Shown here: one piece after another, positions 35,200 to 44,311 of the stretch
Position numbering within the stretch: position 1 is the first letter of the stretch
Layout of the letters: each line of letters begins with the position of its first letter
From: Aquiluna borgnonia
GTDB taxonomy: Bacteria > Actinomycetota > Actinomycetes > Actinomycetales > Microbacteriaceae
Assembly: GCF_013283855.1 (NCBI RefSeq)
Contig: NZ_CP054056.1
Coordinates: forward strand, 496,001-560,000
Length of the DNA stretch: 64,000 nucleotides
Reading direction: 5' to 3'
The notes under the pieces: model-generated
The model's input: the letters and a program-made list of their open reading frames with translations, nothing else
Told to the model about the DNA's origin: nothing
Database searches by the model: none
Position numbers and translations under genes: made by a program

Positions 35200-36882
35200 A
35201 TGGCTGAATTTATCTATCAAATGATCAAGGCGCGCAAGGCCCACGGTGACAAAGTCATCCTGGACGATGTGACCTTGGCCTTTTATCCGGGAGCCAAGAT
35301 TGGCGTCGTGGGACCCAACGGTGCGGGTAAGTCCTCGGTGCTGAAGATTATGGCCGGCATGGACATCCCATCCAACGGTGAGGCACGTCTGAGCCCCGGC
35401 TACAGCGTCGGAATTCTGATGCAGGAGCCTCCGCTAAACGAAGAGAAAACCGTTTTGGGCAACGTTGAGGAGGCGGTTGCAGAGCTCAAGGGCAAGCTCG
35501 AGCGCTTCAACCAAATTTCCGCTGAACTGGCCAACCCTGATGCCGACTACGATACTCTGCTAGCCGAAATGGGCACCCTCCAGGAGGAGATTGACGCTGC
35601 TGATGGTTGGGACCTCGACAACCAACTGGAACAGGCCATGGACGCACTGCGTTGCCCTCCGGGAGATGAGCCGGTAACCCACCTTTCCGGTGGTGAGCGT
35701 CGACGAGTGGCACTGTGCAAGCTGCTACTTCAAAAACCAGATCTACTGCTGCTGGATGAGCCAACCAACCACTTGGACGCAGAGAGTGTTCTGTGGCTTG
35801 AGCAGCACCTTGCAAAGTATCCCGGTGCGGTATTGGCGGTAACCCACGACCGTTACTTCTTGGACAACGTCGCACAGTGGATTTTGGAACTAGACCGCGG
35901 ACGTGCCTACCCCTACGAGGGCAACTATTCGACTTACCTTGAGAAGAAGGCTGAGCGCCTAGAGGTTCAGGGTAAAAAGGACGCCAAGCTTGCCAAGCGC
36001 CTGCAGGACGAGCTGGCTTGGGTTCGTTCTACTCCTAAAGCTAAGCAGACCAAGTCAAAGGCACGCCTGGCTCGCTACGAGGAGATGGCTGCCGAGGCTG
36101 ACAAGACGAGAAAGCTGGACTTTGAAGAGATTCAGATTCCACCAGGACCACGTCTTGGAAACGTAGTGATTGAGGCTAAGAACATTTCGAAGGGTTTTGA
36201 TGATCGCAAGCTCTTCTCGAATCTGTCCTTTTCTCTTCCGAGAAACGGAATCGTTGGAATCATCGGTCCTAACGGTGTTGGAAAGTCAACCCTGTTTAAG
36301 TGCATCACCGGTCTCCACGCTCTAGATTCGGGTGAACTCAAGATTGGTGAGACTGTCTCCATCAGCTACGTCGACCAGTCTCGAGAGGGAATTGACCCAA
36401 ACAAGTCGCTATGGGAAGTTGTTTCCGGCGGCTTGGACTACATGCAGGTCGGACAGGTAGAAATGCCCTCGCGGGCCTACGTCGCTGCCTTTGGTTTTAA
36501 GGGTGCCGACCAGCAGAAAAAGGCTGGAGTGCTCTCGGGGGGTGAGCGGAATCGTTTGAACCTTGCTCTCACATTGAAGCAGGGTGGCAACCTCTTGCTG
36601 CTTGACGAGCCAACCAACGACTTGGACGTTGAAACCCTAGCCTCGTTGGAGAACGCCCTGCTGGAGTTCCCTGGCTGCGCGGTGGTTATCACCCACGATC
36701 GCTGGTTCCTAGACCGCGTCGCTACTCACATTTTGGCCTACGAGGGAACGGATGAGAATCCAGACCAGTGGTACTGGTTTGAGGGTAACTTCGACGCTTA
36801 CGAGGAAAACAAAATTTCTCGCCTCGGAGTCGATGCGGCCAAACCACATCGCTCGACTTACCGCCGTTTGACTCGCGATTAG
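35200..36882 (+). CDS. ettA: Energy-dependent translational throttle ABC-F protein EttA
   Basis: The 560-residue ABC-F ATPase has two nucleotide-binding domains and no membrane helices. Walker A motifs are GPNGAGKSSVLKIM and GPNGVGKSTLFKCI, and signatures are LSGGERRRVALCKLL and LSGGERNRLNLALTL. The long inter-domain linker with a basic helical region (KRLQDELAWVRSTPKAKQTK) is the ribosome P-site interaction motif of this family. EttA gates translation elongation according to ATP level. The length (about 555) and WVRSTPKAKQ identify EttA rather than Uup. The stop overlaps the convergent tesB stop by four bases. Confidence 0.94.
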   Translation: MAEFIYQMIKARKAHGDKVILDDVTLAFYPGAKIGVVGPNGAGKSSVLKIMAGMDIPSNGEARLSPGYSVGILMQEPPLNEEKTVLGNVEEAVAELKGKLERFNQISAELANPDADYDTLLAEMGTLQEEIDAADGWDLDNQLEQAMDALRCPPGDEPVTHLSGGERRRVALCKLLLQKPDLLLLDEPTNHLDAESVLWLEQHLAKYPGAVLAVTHDRYFLDNVAQWILELDRGRAYPYEGNYSTYLEKKAERLEVQGKKDAKLAKRLQDELAWVRSTPKAKQTKSKARLARYEEMAAEADKTRKLDFEEIQIPPGPRLGNVVIEAKNISKGFDDRKLFSNLSFSLPRNGIVGIIGPNGVGKSTLFKCITGLHALDSGELKIGETVSISYVDQSREGIDPNKSLWEVVSGGLDYMQVGQVEMPSRAYVAAFGFKGADQQKKAGVLSGGERNRLNLALTLKQGGNLLLLDEPTNDLDVETLASLENALLEFPGCAVVITHDRWFLDRVATHILAYEGTDENPDQWYWFEGNFDAYEENKISRLGVDAAKPHRSTYRRLTRD

Positions 36883-37757
36883 GAAAATTCAGGAATTCTG
36901 AGCATTCCCTCTTGCGCCACTGAGGCAATCAACTGTCCGCTGCGGTCAAAGATCTTTCCCAGGGCAAGGCCTCTCGAGTGCTGCGAGCTTGGGGATTCTT
37001 GAACGTAAAGCATCCAGTCATCAACTCGGGCGCTGCGGTGAAACCACATCGCGTGGTCCAGGCTCGCTGAGCTAAGTCCCTTGTGGGCCCAGCTCAGGCC
37101 GTGCCTTCTTAGGATTGATTCCAGAATGCTGTAGTCACTTGCGTAGGCAAGGGCTGCGGTTTGAATTCTTGAGTCTTCGGGCAGTGGGCTGAGTGCTTTG
37201 AACCAGATCATCTGACTGGCCACGTGCTCTTTCGCAGGCTGGAGGTATATCGGTTGAGAAACGTGCCTTAGATCAAAGGGGCGAGCTTTTGCCCAGTAGT
37301 TGGTTATTGGGTGGTCAAAGGTCGAGAGCAGATCTGCCGCACTTGGAAGACCCTCAGGGTCTGGAACGCCTTCTGGAAAATTCGCCTGGTGGGCCAATCC
37401 GGGATCAGGGTCTTGGAAAGAGGCGATCATTGAGAAAATCGGTTTGTCATCCTGCAGAGCATGGACTCTTCTAGCGCTAAAACTTCTTCCATCGCGGAGG
37501 ATTTCTACCGAAAATCTAATTGGCTTGGTGATGTCTCCAGGCCTAAGGAAATAACTGTGGAGGCTGTGAACCTCGCGTCCAATTTCTACTGTTCGCATGG
37601 CCGCCGTAAGCGATTGAGCGAGTACCTGGCCCCCAAATACCCTGCCGTGAGGCATCCACTGCGTTCTACCCTGGAACTCCGTCTCGGAAATTACCTCGAG
37701 ATTCAGGACATCCACCAAATCGGCTACCGGGTCCTGCGGGATGTTGGAATCTGTCAT
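36879..37757 (-). CDS. tesB: Acyl-CoA thioesterase II
   Basis: This 292-residue double-hotdog thioesterase shows FQGRTQWMPHGRVFGGQVLAQ at the N-terminus, HSLHSYFLRPGD, and ASLDHAMWFHRSARVDDWML in the second domain, where the Asp of the catalytic triad resides. It hydrolyses acyl-CoA to free acid and CoA. AGAGGGA upstream of the ATG is a good ribosome site. It diverges from the uncharacterised gene at 37793 with only 35 bp between. Confidence 0.93.
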   Translation of the reverse strand: MTDSNIPQDPVADLVDVLNLEVISETEFQGRTQWMPHGRVFGGQVLAQSLTAAMRTVEIGREVHSLHSYFLRPGDITKPIRFSVEILRDGRSFSARRVHALQDDKPIFSMIASFQDPDPGLAHQANFPEGVPDPEGLPSAADLLSTFDHPITNYWAKARPFDLRHVSQPIYLQPAKEHVASQMIWFKALSPLPEDSRIQTAALAYASDYSILESILRRHGLSWAHKGLSSASLDHAMWFHRSARVDDWMLYVQESPSSQHSRGLALGKIFDRSGQLIASVAQEGMLRIPEFS

Positions 37758-37792
37758 TTTTCCCTCTGTTCGTTAGCTAGTTTAGAGAGGCC

Positions 37793-38452
37793 ATGAACCA
37801 AGCCATAGTTTTCAAAGATCAACAAGACCTTGCGGATCTATCCGAATTTCTTCAGAGGGCCAAGCGCCTGGATGAGCGCGGTGCGGTCAAACTCAGGTGC
37901 TTTGGAGATGTGCTTGCAGCCTACGTTTCGCCGATCTACTCGGGTTCTCTGATCGCTGAGGGTCCAACGGTTCTGGGATTACGGACCATGCAACTTGCTA
38001 AGTCGCTGGAGCTGGATTCAACTTTTGAAATTTCTAGCCTTTTGGAGCGAATGTCTTCTCCAGCGGCCATGCTCACGGCGTCCGTCTCTATACCACCAGC
38101 CGCCATCAGAGTTGCCTGGTCTGGAATCACGCCACCCCGGCAGGGCTGGGAGCATTCAGGGGAGATTGCTCAGGAGCTGGTGAGCCAGTGGGCCAAAGAC
38201 GGTATCGCTGAGGTTGCCAGTGCACTTCCGGAGAGCGTTGGCAGTGCTATTGCGGCTCGGGTAAGGCTGCAAATTTGGGGAAAGTCAGTAGGCCTGGAAT
38301 ACAACCTTCCCGCCGCAACTGCTTTTGCAATGGCTGGCCTAGGGTTTTTGGAAAAAGGTGTTCCAGTTCAGGTTTTCCGCACGGCAGGTTGGGTCCGCTT
38401 GAGTAGCAAATATGGACATGTGCTCTCCAAAGAGAGTTTTCGAATTAGCTAG
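37793..38452 (+). CDS. Uncharacterised cytoplasmic protein
   Basis: I do not recognise this 219-residue protein. It has no signal peptide or membrane helix, mixed alpha/beta composition, and one cysteine (KLRCFGDVLAAYV). Around residue 100 there is a proline-rich stretch (PPAAIRVAWSGITPPRQGWE). Codon use and start context (AGAGAGGCCATG) look native, so it is probably a real conserved gene of this lineage. It lies between tesB (divergent) and the globin gene (convergent, 4-bp stop overlap). Confidence 0.75.
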   Translation: MNQAIVFKDQQDLADLSEFLQRAKRLDERGAVKLRCFGDVLAAYVSPIYSGSLIAEGPTVLGLRTMQLAKSLELDSTFEISSLLERMSSPAAMLTASVSIPPAAIRVAWSGITPPRQGWEHSGEIAQELVSQWAKDGIAEVASALPESVGSAIAARVRLQIWGKSVGLEYNLPAATAFAMAGLGFLEKGVPVQVFRTAGWVRLSSKYGHVLSKESFRIS

Positions 38453-38829
38453 TCGTCAAAGGTGTTGAGCATGGCAGCAGCTGCTCGCTGCAGGTAATCC
38501 CAAAGTTCCGCCTCGAAGAGGGCGGGCAGTTCAAGTCGGTCTAGTGCAGCTCTCATGTGCGCGAGCCAAGCATCTCGTGCAGCGGGGTTGATTTTGAATT
38601 CGTAGTGGCGCATTCTCAGGCGTGGATGCCCGCGCTCCTGCTGGTAGGTGTCTGGCCCGCCCCAGTACTGCTCCAGGAACAGCTTCAGGCGCCGTTGAGC
38701 GGGCCCAAGATCCTCCTCCGGATACATCGGTTTGAGAAGCGGGTCATTTGCAACGCCCTCATAAAAATATTGCGTTAGTCGGTCAAAGACTTGTTCGCCG
38801 CCGACAGCGCGGTAGAAGTTATTTTCCAC
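38449..38829 (-). CDS. glbO: Truncated haemoglobin, group II (GlbO-like)
   Basis: The 126-residue truncated globin runs NFYRAVGGEQVFDRLTQYFYEGVANDPLLKPMYPE, then LFLEQYWGGPDTYQQERGHPRLRMRHYEF. The proximal histidine is in LRMRHYEF, and the Trp in EQYWGGP is typical of group II proteins. These bind oxygen or nitric oxide and protect against oxidative stress. I choose GTG at 38829 (VENNFYRAVGG), which overlaps mscS by 11 bp. An in-frame ATG at 38895 would overlap it by 77 bp and add an unlikely extension. Confidence 0.88.
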   Translation of the reverse strand: MENNFYRAVGGEQVFDRLTQYFYEGVANDPLLKPMYPEEDLGPAQRRLKLFLEQYWGGPDTYQQERGHPRLRMRHYEFKINPAARDAWLAHMRAALDRLELPALFEAELWDYLQRAAAAMLNTFDD

Positions 38830-39358
38830 GCTGCGAGGCGTTTCCAACCTTGAGGATTTCTCCGTTTCTGAGGTACCAGAGGGTGCCTTCGGCATCGCGC
38901 ACCTGAGTCACTCGGAGCCCCACTGCTTCAATCTTTCCCGTGACTCCGTCGAGGTTGACCTGGTCTCCAACGCCAAACTGATCTTCAAAGACAATAAAGA
39001 TTCCAGAAATTACGTCCTTGACCAGGGTTTGACCTCCGAATCCCAGAGCTGCTCCCAGAATCGTTGTGACCGCAATCAGTGCTCCGGTGTCCACTCCCAG
39101 CTCACTTAGGACCATGACAATGGTGGTTATCGCGATTGCCCAGGTCGCGGTGTTATTGGTTATCGATGCGATGGTCGCGGATCTCGAGAGGAGCCTCTCG
39201 GATGCCTGGGCGGAACCGTTCTGACTTTGCGCCTTCAGCCTTCCCATGAGCCTGGAGGCAACAATTTTCAGGGCGATTCTGAGTCCAATTGCGGCAACCA
39301 GAATTACCAGAATCCGAAGCGCGAGCTGTAGTGAATCGGGGATGGCTCCAAGTTCCAC
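38819..39358 (-). CDS. Small mechanosensitive channel, MscS family
   Basis: The 179-residue protein has membrane helices near residues 11-30 and 66-90 and a pore-lining helix (TGALIAVTTILGAALGFGGQ). The MscS beta domain follows (VKDVISGIFIVFEDQFGVGDQVNLDGVTG). It is shorter than the E. coli 286-residue protein because it lacks most of the C-terminal alpha/beta cage, which is common in actinobacterial members. It relieves osmotic downshock. It follows pepN after a 2-bp gap. Confidence 0.9.
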   Translation of the reverse strand: MELGAIPDSLQLALRILVILVAAIGLRIALKIVASRLMGRLKAQSQNGSAQASERLLSRSATIASITNNTATWAIAITTIVMVLSELGVDTGALIAVTTILGAALGFGGQTLVKDVISGIFIVFEDQFGVGDQVNLDGVTGKIEAVGLRVTQVRDAEGTLWYLRNGEILKVGNASQRGK

Positions 39359-39360
39359 GG

Positions 39361-41904
39361 TTATCTATCTGCCCTCTGGGCCACGAGGGCTCGTTCCACG
39401 CCCGCCAGGTTCTCCACCAGGATGCGACGCAGGGCCGGCCTAGATGAGACCTCTTCGGTCTCAATCAAAGCCTTGGTGGCTGCTGCAAGCTCCGCGCTAG
39501 CGAGCTGCACTGGGTAGAGGTTGATGAGCAGGTACTCTGCGATCTTGTAGCTGAAGCGAGTCCAGATATCGAGCGCAGTTTGGTGGTACTCATCCAAATA
39601 CTGCCCCAGCAGGCTAAGGTCATTGACTCTGCCAAAGGCCAGTGAGGCTGAGTTGACCAGGGTGTTTGAGTACTGTTCGGTTCCAACCAGCAGATCCCAG
39701 GTGGCGCGCTTGTTTTCTGGGGTTGGAATGGCGGCCCTTGCAGCTGCGGCAAATTTCTGGCCGTTAGCAGTGTTGTCGCGCTCTAGTTCCTCGGCAATCT
39801 CGCTCTCGCCAAAAACTCCGTTGATGGTAAGGCCGGATACCAATTCCCAGCGGACGTCCTGATCGACGGTGAAGCCCGCAAGGGTCTTGGAGCCATTGAG
39901 TAGCGAGCGCATCCAATCCTGGTGAGCCTTGGTCCTCGCAAATTGCGGGACGAACTTCACAAATTGCAGCTGCGAATCTGAACCAGCAGGGGCAGTTTCG
40001 GCCAGAGAAATCAGGCCAGATGCAATCTTCTCTAGGCTCTCACTTCGGGTGTGCTGAGCCACGTAGAGGTTGCCCGTGGTAACCAGCTGCCTCAGTAGCG
40101 TGAGGATTGTGGTGGATTCGGTCTCAGGGCCAATGTGGTTCAGGACTAGATCGATGAAGTCGCGGGCTGGAGCCTCTCCGTCTCGAGTTGCATCCCAGGC
40201 TGCGGTCCAAACCAAAGTTCTAGCTAAAGAGTCTTCGATGCTCGAAAGGTTCCCTAGGGCGACCAAGCGGCTTGGCTCATCGAGCCTCACCTTCGCATAG
40301 GCGAGGTCCTGGTCATTCAGAAGCACAAAATCTGGGCGCTTGGTTCCGTTCAGCACTGCAATTTCAGTGAGCGGACCATCGATGTCAACCTCCACAGCGT
40401 GCTCTCGAACTAGCTTTCCCTCAGCTAGGTTGAAATAGCCGATTCCCATGCGGTGCGGGCGAATGGTTGGGTGCTCAGCGATGGCTGTTTGCTCTACTTT
40501 GAAAGAGGTAACCAAGCCTGAGGAGTCTGTCTCAATTATTGGCTTGAGGGTGTTCACTCCCGCCGTCTCCAGCCAAAGCTTCGACCAGCTGGAAAGGTCC
40601 CTGCCGGATTCACGCTCAAGCTCCACAAGGAGATCCTTGAGTTCGGTGTTTTGCCACTGGTGCTTCTTGAAATAGCTGGCTACTCCGCGCAGGAATGGCT
40701 CTTGACCCACCCAGGCAACCAACTGCTTCAGTACCGATGCTCCCTTGGCGTAGGTAATGCCGTCGAAGTTGACCTGCACATCCTCGAGGTCGTTTATCTG
40801 AGCGACGATTGGGTGGGTGGATGGTAGCTGATCCTGGCGGTACGCCCAGTTCTTTTCCAGGGACGCGAAAGTGGTCCACGCCTGGTCCCACTCGGTAGCA
40901 TCGGCGGTTGCCAGGGTCGAGGCGTACTCCGCGAAGGACTCATTTAGCCAAAGATCGTTCCACCAGCGCATGGTTACTAAATCGCCAAACCACATGTGAG
41001 CCAATTCATGAAGGATGGTGACTACCCGACGTTCCTTGGTTGCGTCTGTCACTGCAGAGCGGAAGAGGTAAGACTCGGTGAAGGTCACTGCACCGGCATT
41101 TTCCATGGCTCCAGCGTTGAAGTCAGGAACCCAGAGCTGGTCGTACTTTTCAAACGGGTAGGGGAAATCAAAGGCTTTTTCAAAGTAAGCGAATCCCTGC
41201 TTGGTCTTTTCAAAGATGTAGTCAGGATCCATAAATTCAGCCAGCGAGGAGCGGCAGAAAACCCCAAGGGGAATCACCTTGCCGCTTAATGAAACCAACG
41301 AATCGTTCCACTGACTGTAAGGACCGGCAATCAACGCGGTGATGTAGCTTGAAATTCTCGGTGTTGGAGCAAAATCCCAGCGAGCGAGGGTGTCGGAAAC
41401 TGTGCTGGGTTCTGGGGTGGGAGAGTTGGAAATAACCTTCCAGCCCTTGGGTGCCGTGACGCTGAATTCGAATACGGCCTTCAGGTCAGGCTGCTCGAAA
41501 ACGGGAAACATCCTCCTGGAATCCGGCACCTCAAACTGGGTGTAGAGGTAAACCTCTCCATCGACCGGGTCAACGAACTTGTGCAGCCCCTCACCGGTAT
41601 TTGAGTAGATGCCAACGGCTTTGATTCTCAGACGGTTGCTGGTTTGAAGATTTGGAAGGCTGATGCGGACGCCGTCGGAAAGTGCGTTGTCCAAGACTTC
41701 GCCGTTTAGCTCGATCAGGCTGACCTGGTGGGTAATGGCATCAATAAAGGTGCTCGAGCCGGCTTTTGCGTCAAATTCAATTGTGGTGTCGCTCGAAAAG
41801 TATTTCGAATCTTCGGAGACATCCAGGTGCACCTGGTACCGGTGAACGTTGAGAATCTCAGCCCTCTGCTGGGCTTCTAAGCGAGTGAGGTTTTCTCCTG
41901 GCAT
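39361..41904 (-). CDS. pepN: Aminopeptidase N
   Basis: The 847-residue M1 family zinc aminopeptidase has the substrate motif NAGAMENAGAVTF and the zinc site HELAHMWFGDLVTMRWWNDL with downstream Glu in LNESFAEYAS. Length matches actinobacterial PepN (about 850). It removes N-terminal residues from peptides in the cytoplasm. The start ATG at 41904 follows GGAGC. Two other metallopeptidase genes (DUF885 and M3) occur in this window, fitting a peptide-using organism. It leads the operon with mscS and the globin. Confidence 0.95.
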   Translation of the reverse strand: MPGENLTRLEAQQRAEILNVHRYQVHLDVSEDSKYFSSDTTIEFDAKAGSSTFIDAITHQVSLIELNGEVLDNALSDGVRISLPNLQTSNRLRIKAVGIYSNTGEGLHKFVDPVDGEVYLYTQFEVPDSRRMFPVFEQPDLKAVFEFSVTAPKGWKVISNSPTPEPSTVSDTLARWDFAPTPRISSYITALIAGPYSQWNDSLVSLSGKVIPLGVFCRSSLAEFMDPDYIFEKTKQGFAYFEKAFDFPYPFEKYDQLWVPDFNAGAMENAGAVTFTESYLFRSAVTDATKERRVVTILHELAHMWFGDLVTMRWWNDLWLNESFAEYASTLATADATEWDQAWTTFASLEKNWAYRQDQLPSTHPIVAQINDLEDVQVNFDGITYAKGASVLKQLVAWVGQEPFLRGVASYFKKHQWQNTELKDLLVELERESGRDLSSWSKLWLETAGVNTLKPIIETDSSGLVTSFKVEQTAIAEHPTIRPHRMGIGYFNLAEGKLVREHAVEVDIDGPLTEIAVLNGTKRPDFVLLNDQDLAYAKVRLDEPSRLVALGNLSSIEDSLARTLVWTAAWDATRDGEAPARDFIDLVLNHIGPETESTTILTLLRQLVTTGNLYVAQHTRSESLEKIASGLISLAETAPAGSDSQLQFVKFVPQFARTKAHQDWMRSLLNGSKTLAGFTVDQDVRWELVSGLTINGVFGESEIAEELERDNTANGQKFAAAARAAIPTPENKRATWDLLVGTEQYSNTLVNSASLAFGRVNDLSLLGQYLDEYHQTALDIWTRFSYKIAEYLLINLYPVQLASAELAAATKALIETEEVSSRPALRRILVENLAGVERALVAQRADR

Positions 41905-41963
41905 CTTTGCTCCTGTAAACAGTTCGTTTCCGATAAGCCTAGATGCTTTGGAGACCGCGATAA

Positions 41964-43145
41964 TTGAGCATGTTCCAAATCCTCAGCGCAGCTGCAGCCG
42001 ACCCGGCCGACTCCATTTTGCTGGCCGAAATTGGTGGAGCGCTTCTGGTTTTGGGGATCGTCGCATTTATTGCCAATCGTCTGAAATTTTCTGTCGTTCC
42101 GCTCTACCTGCTCGTTGGATTGGCAATTGGCGAGGGCGGCCTGGTTCCGCTCGGTGTAAGCGAAGATTTCTTGGATACCGGAGCTCAAATTGGCGCAATC
42201 ATGCTCCTTTTGCTGCTTGGTCTGGAATACAGCGCATATGACCTAGCTAAGGCATTTCAGGAGCGCAAGAGTGCAGGTTTGATTGACTTTCTAGCAAACT
42301 CAACGCCGGGTTTTATTCTCGGGCTACTGCTCGGTTGGGGAGTTGGGGGAGCGCTGGCGCTCGCCGGCATCACTTACGTTTCCTCCTCTGGTATTGCGGC
42401 CCAGCTGATCAAGGAGATGGGTTGGCGAAAATCTGAAGTCGCCAAACGCGCCATCGGTGTGCTGGTTTTTGAGGATTTAGCCCTGGCTCCCTATCTACCC
42501 TTTCTCACCTCGGTGGTTTTGGGGGTATCGGTCATCAGTGGCCTAATTTCAGTTTCTCTGGCCCTTGCAATCACGGGCCTGGTGATCTTGATTAGCTTCA
42601 AGGGCACGAGCAAGTTAGTGAAAATCCTGGATCCAAACGAACCTGGTGGACTGCTGCTCACCGTGTTTGGAGCCGCACTGCTGGCCGCTGGATTGGCAGA
42701 CCTGGTGGGCTTTTCGGGTGTGGTGGCCGCCTTCCTAATTGGACTTTTGCTAACCGGTGAAGTTGCGGAAACCGCCCGTGCCAGACTCAGCCCCATTAGG
42801 GATATTTTTTCCGCAATTTTCTTTTTGTTTTTTGGCATCACCACTGACCCGGCGGATCTTCCTGCCGTTTTGCCGCTCGCGCTACTGCTCGCTGCCCTTG
42901 GAATAGCAGGTAAGTACCTGGTGGGTTGGTGGGTCACTCGGGACCTGACCGACAAGCTCAGTGCCTGGCGCGCCACCGGCTTCCTGATTGCGCGCGGTGA
43001 ATTCTCCATGGTGATTGCCGCTCTGGCTGCGCCGATTGTCATCGGTGTTGAACTTCAGGCATTGACCTTGGCCTACGTGATAATCACGGCTTTTGTGGCC
43101 TCAGCAGTGCTGCGATTTACCCGAAGCAGTTTGGATCGGCGATGA
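41964..43145 (+). CDS. Kef-type cation:proton antiporter (CPA2)
   Basis: The 393-residue protein has about 12 membrane segments and CPA2 features: YLLVGLAIGEGGL, SSSGIAAQLIKEMGW, GVLVFEDLALAPYLPF with the conserved Asp pair region, and FLIARGEFSMVIAALAAP. There is no C-terminal RCK/TrkA-N domain, so regulation differs from KefB/C. It exchanges potassium or sodium for protons. A GATAAT box ends five bases before the ATG, suggesting an almost leaderless message. The stop region overlaps the next start by four bases. Confidence 0.9.
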   Translation: MSMFQILSAAAADPADSILLAEIGGALLVLGIVAFIANRLKFSVVPLYLLVGLAIGEGGLVPLGVSEDFLDTGAQIGAIMLLLLLGLEYSAYDLAKAFQERKSAGLIDFLANSTPGFILGLLLGWGVGGALALAGITYVSSSGIAAQLIKEMGWRKSEVAKRAIGVLVFEDLALAPYLPFLTSVVLGVSVISGLISVSLALAITGLVILISFKGTSKLVKILDPNEPGGLLLTVFGAALLAAGLADLVGFSGVVAAFLIGLLLTGEVAETARARLSPIRDIFSAIFFLFFGITTDPADLPAVLPLALLLAALGIAGKYLVGWWVTRDLTDKLSAWRATGFLIARGEFSMVIAALAAPIVIGVELQALTLAYVIITAFVASAVLRFTRSSLDRR

Positions 43146-43825
43146 AGAAAACGCTCTGGACTCTGCCGCTGGCCGCAGTAGTGCTTTACAACCTTTGGGT
43201 TCTATGGCTTGAATCTGAAAATCTCTTGCCCGATCCGCTTGCCACCCACTGGGGTATCGGTGGGGTTGCAGATGGATTTTCGGATGTTGCTGGTCACCTT
43301 ATCTGGGCAAACATTGCGCTACTGATTGTCAGCGGACTATTTGCCTGGGTATTGGTTCAGCCCAAAATTCACCAGAGCGTGAGGAAATTGCTGGTGGCTA
43401 TTATCGGCTACTTCACCATTTTTATCTTTGGCCTAATGATCGCGGTGGTGTGGATCCAAATCGGCTTGAGTGACGCCTCGCAGGTGAGATTCGGGGCCGA
43501 GGTCATCTGGTTCCTGCTGCCCGTATTCGCTCTGATTCCGCTGATGCTGAGCATGCCCAAGGTTGTGATTGGAGGGGATTTTCAGGTCAGGTTGTGGGGG
43601 ATAACTTTTCTGAGGCTTTCGTTCGCGGAAATTACATCCGTATCCGAGCGTCTCATTAGGCCAGCAGAATTCGGCGGCTGGGGCCTTCGAATGGGGAGAG
43701 ATTCGGTTGCCTTCATACCCTCCAAGGGACCAGCTCTCGAGATTTTGACCGCTTCGGGGCAGGTAATCTTGGTGAGGTCCAATCAGGTCGACAACTTGAT
43801 TGCAGCGGTAAGAGCGAGGATTTAG
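43142..43825 (+). CDS. DUF1648-type membrane protein
   Basis: This 227-residue protein with four hydrophobic segments contains the DUF1648 signature LLPDPLATHWGIGGVADGFSD after the first helix. Later segments are VSGLFAWVLVQP, IGYFTIFIFGLMIAVVWIQI and VIWFLLPVFALIPLMLSM. The C-terminal 75 residues are cytoplasmic, soluble and PH-like in pattern (WGITFLRLSFAEITSVSERL). Members include SdpI-like immunity proteins, but no toxin genes are nearby. It is translationally coupled to the antiporter. Confidence 0.82.
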   Translation: MKKTLWTLPLAAVVLYNLWVLWLESENLLPDPLATHWGIGGVADGFSDVAGHLIWANIALLIVSGLFAWVLVQPKIHQSVRKLLVAIIGYFTIFIFGLMIAVVWIQIGLSDASQVRFGAEVIWFLLPVFALIPLMLSMPKVVIGGDFQVRLWGITFLRLSFAEITSVSERLIRPAEFGGWGLRMGRDSVAFIPSKGPALEILTASGQVILVRSNQVDNLIAAVRARI

Positions 43826-43833
43826 GACTGTCG

Positions 43834-44307
43834 ATGCGGATTCACATAGCAACCGACCATGCAGGCATGGAACTTAGCGCTTTTTTAGTCGCCGAACTCG
43901 GAACGATGGGGCATGAACTGGTCGATCACGGCCCCAAGGTCTATGACGCCCTGGACGACTACCCTGGTTTTTGCATAGCTGCAGCCCAGGCTGTAGTCAG
44001 CGATCAGCAGCAGGGGGTCGAGGCGCTTGGGATTGTCCTGGGCGGATCAGGCAATGGTGAGCAGATTGCCGCCAATAAAGTCGCAGGCATCCGGGCTGCG
44101 CTGATTTGGAACCCTGAAACCGCAGCACTTGCCAGGGATCACAACGACGCTAATGTCTGCGCTCTTGGAGCCCGTCAGCACTCCCAGCAGGAGGTCCTCG
44201 AGCTGGTAAAAATCTTCATCGGAGCCAAGTTTTCCAAGGATGAGCGCCACGTCAGAAGAATTGGAAAAATAGCCAGCTTTGAGGCGACCGGAGAGGTCAT
44301 CTACTAA
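43834..44307 (+). CDS. rpiB: Ribose-5-phosphate isomerase B
   Basis: The 157-residue isomerase interconverts ribose 5-phosphate and ribulose 5-phosphate. Motifs are RIHIATDHAGMEL with the substrate Asp-His, DDYPGFCIAAAQAV, and the phosphate/active loop GIVLGGSGNGEQIAANKVAGIRAAL. In place of the usual Cys at the active loop there is Ser (GGSGNG), as in the actinobacterial type. The gene is eight bases after the DUF1648 gene and four bases before the glycosylase gene. Confidence 0.94.
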   Translation: MRIHIATDHAGMELSAFLVAELGTMGHELVDHGPKVYDALDDYPGFCIAAAQAVVSDQQQGVEALGIVLGGSGNGEQIAANKVAGIRAALIWNPETAALARDHNDANVCALGARQHSQQEVLELVKIFIGAKFSKDERHVRRIGKIASFEATGEVIY

Positions 44308-44311
44308 CTCC

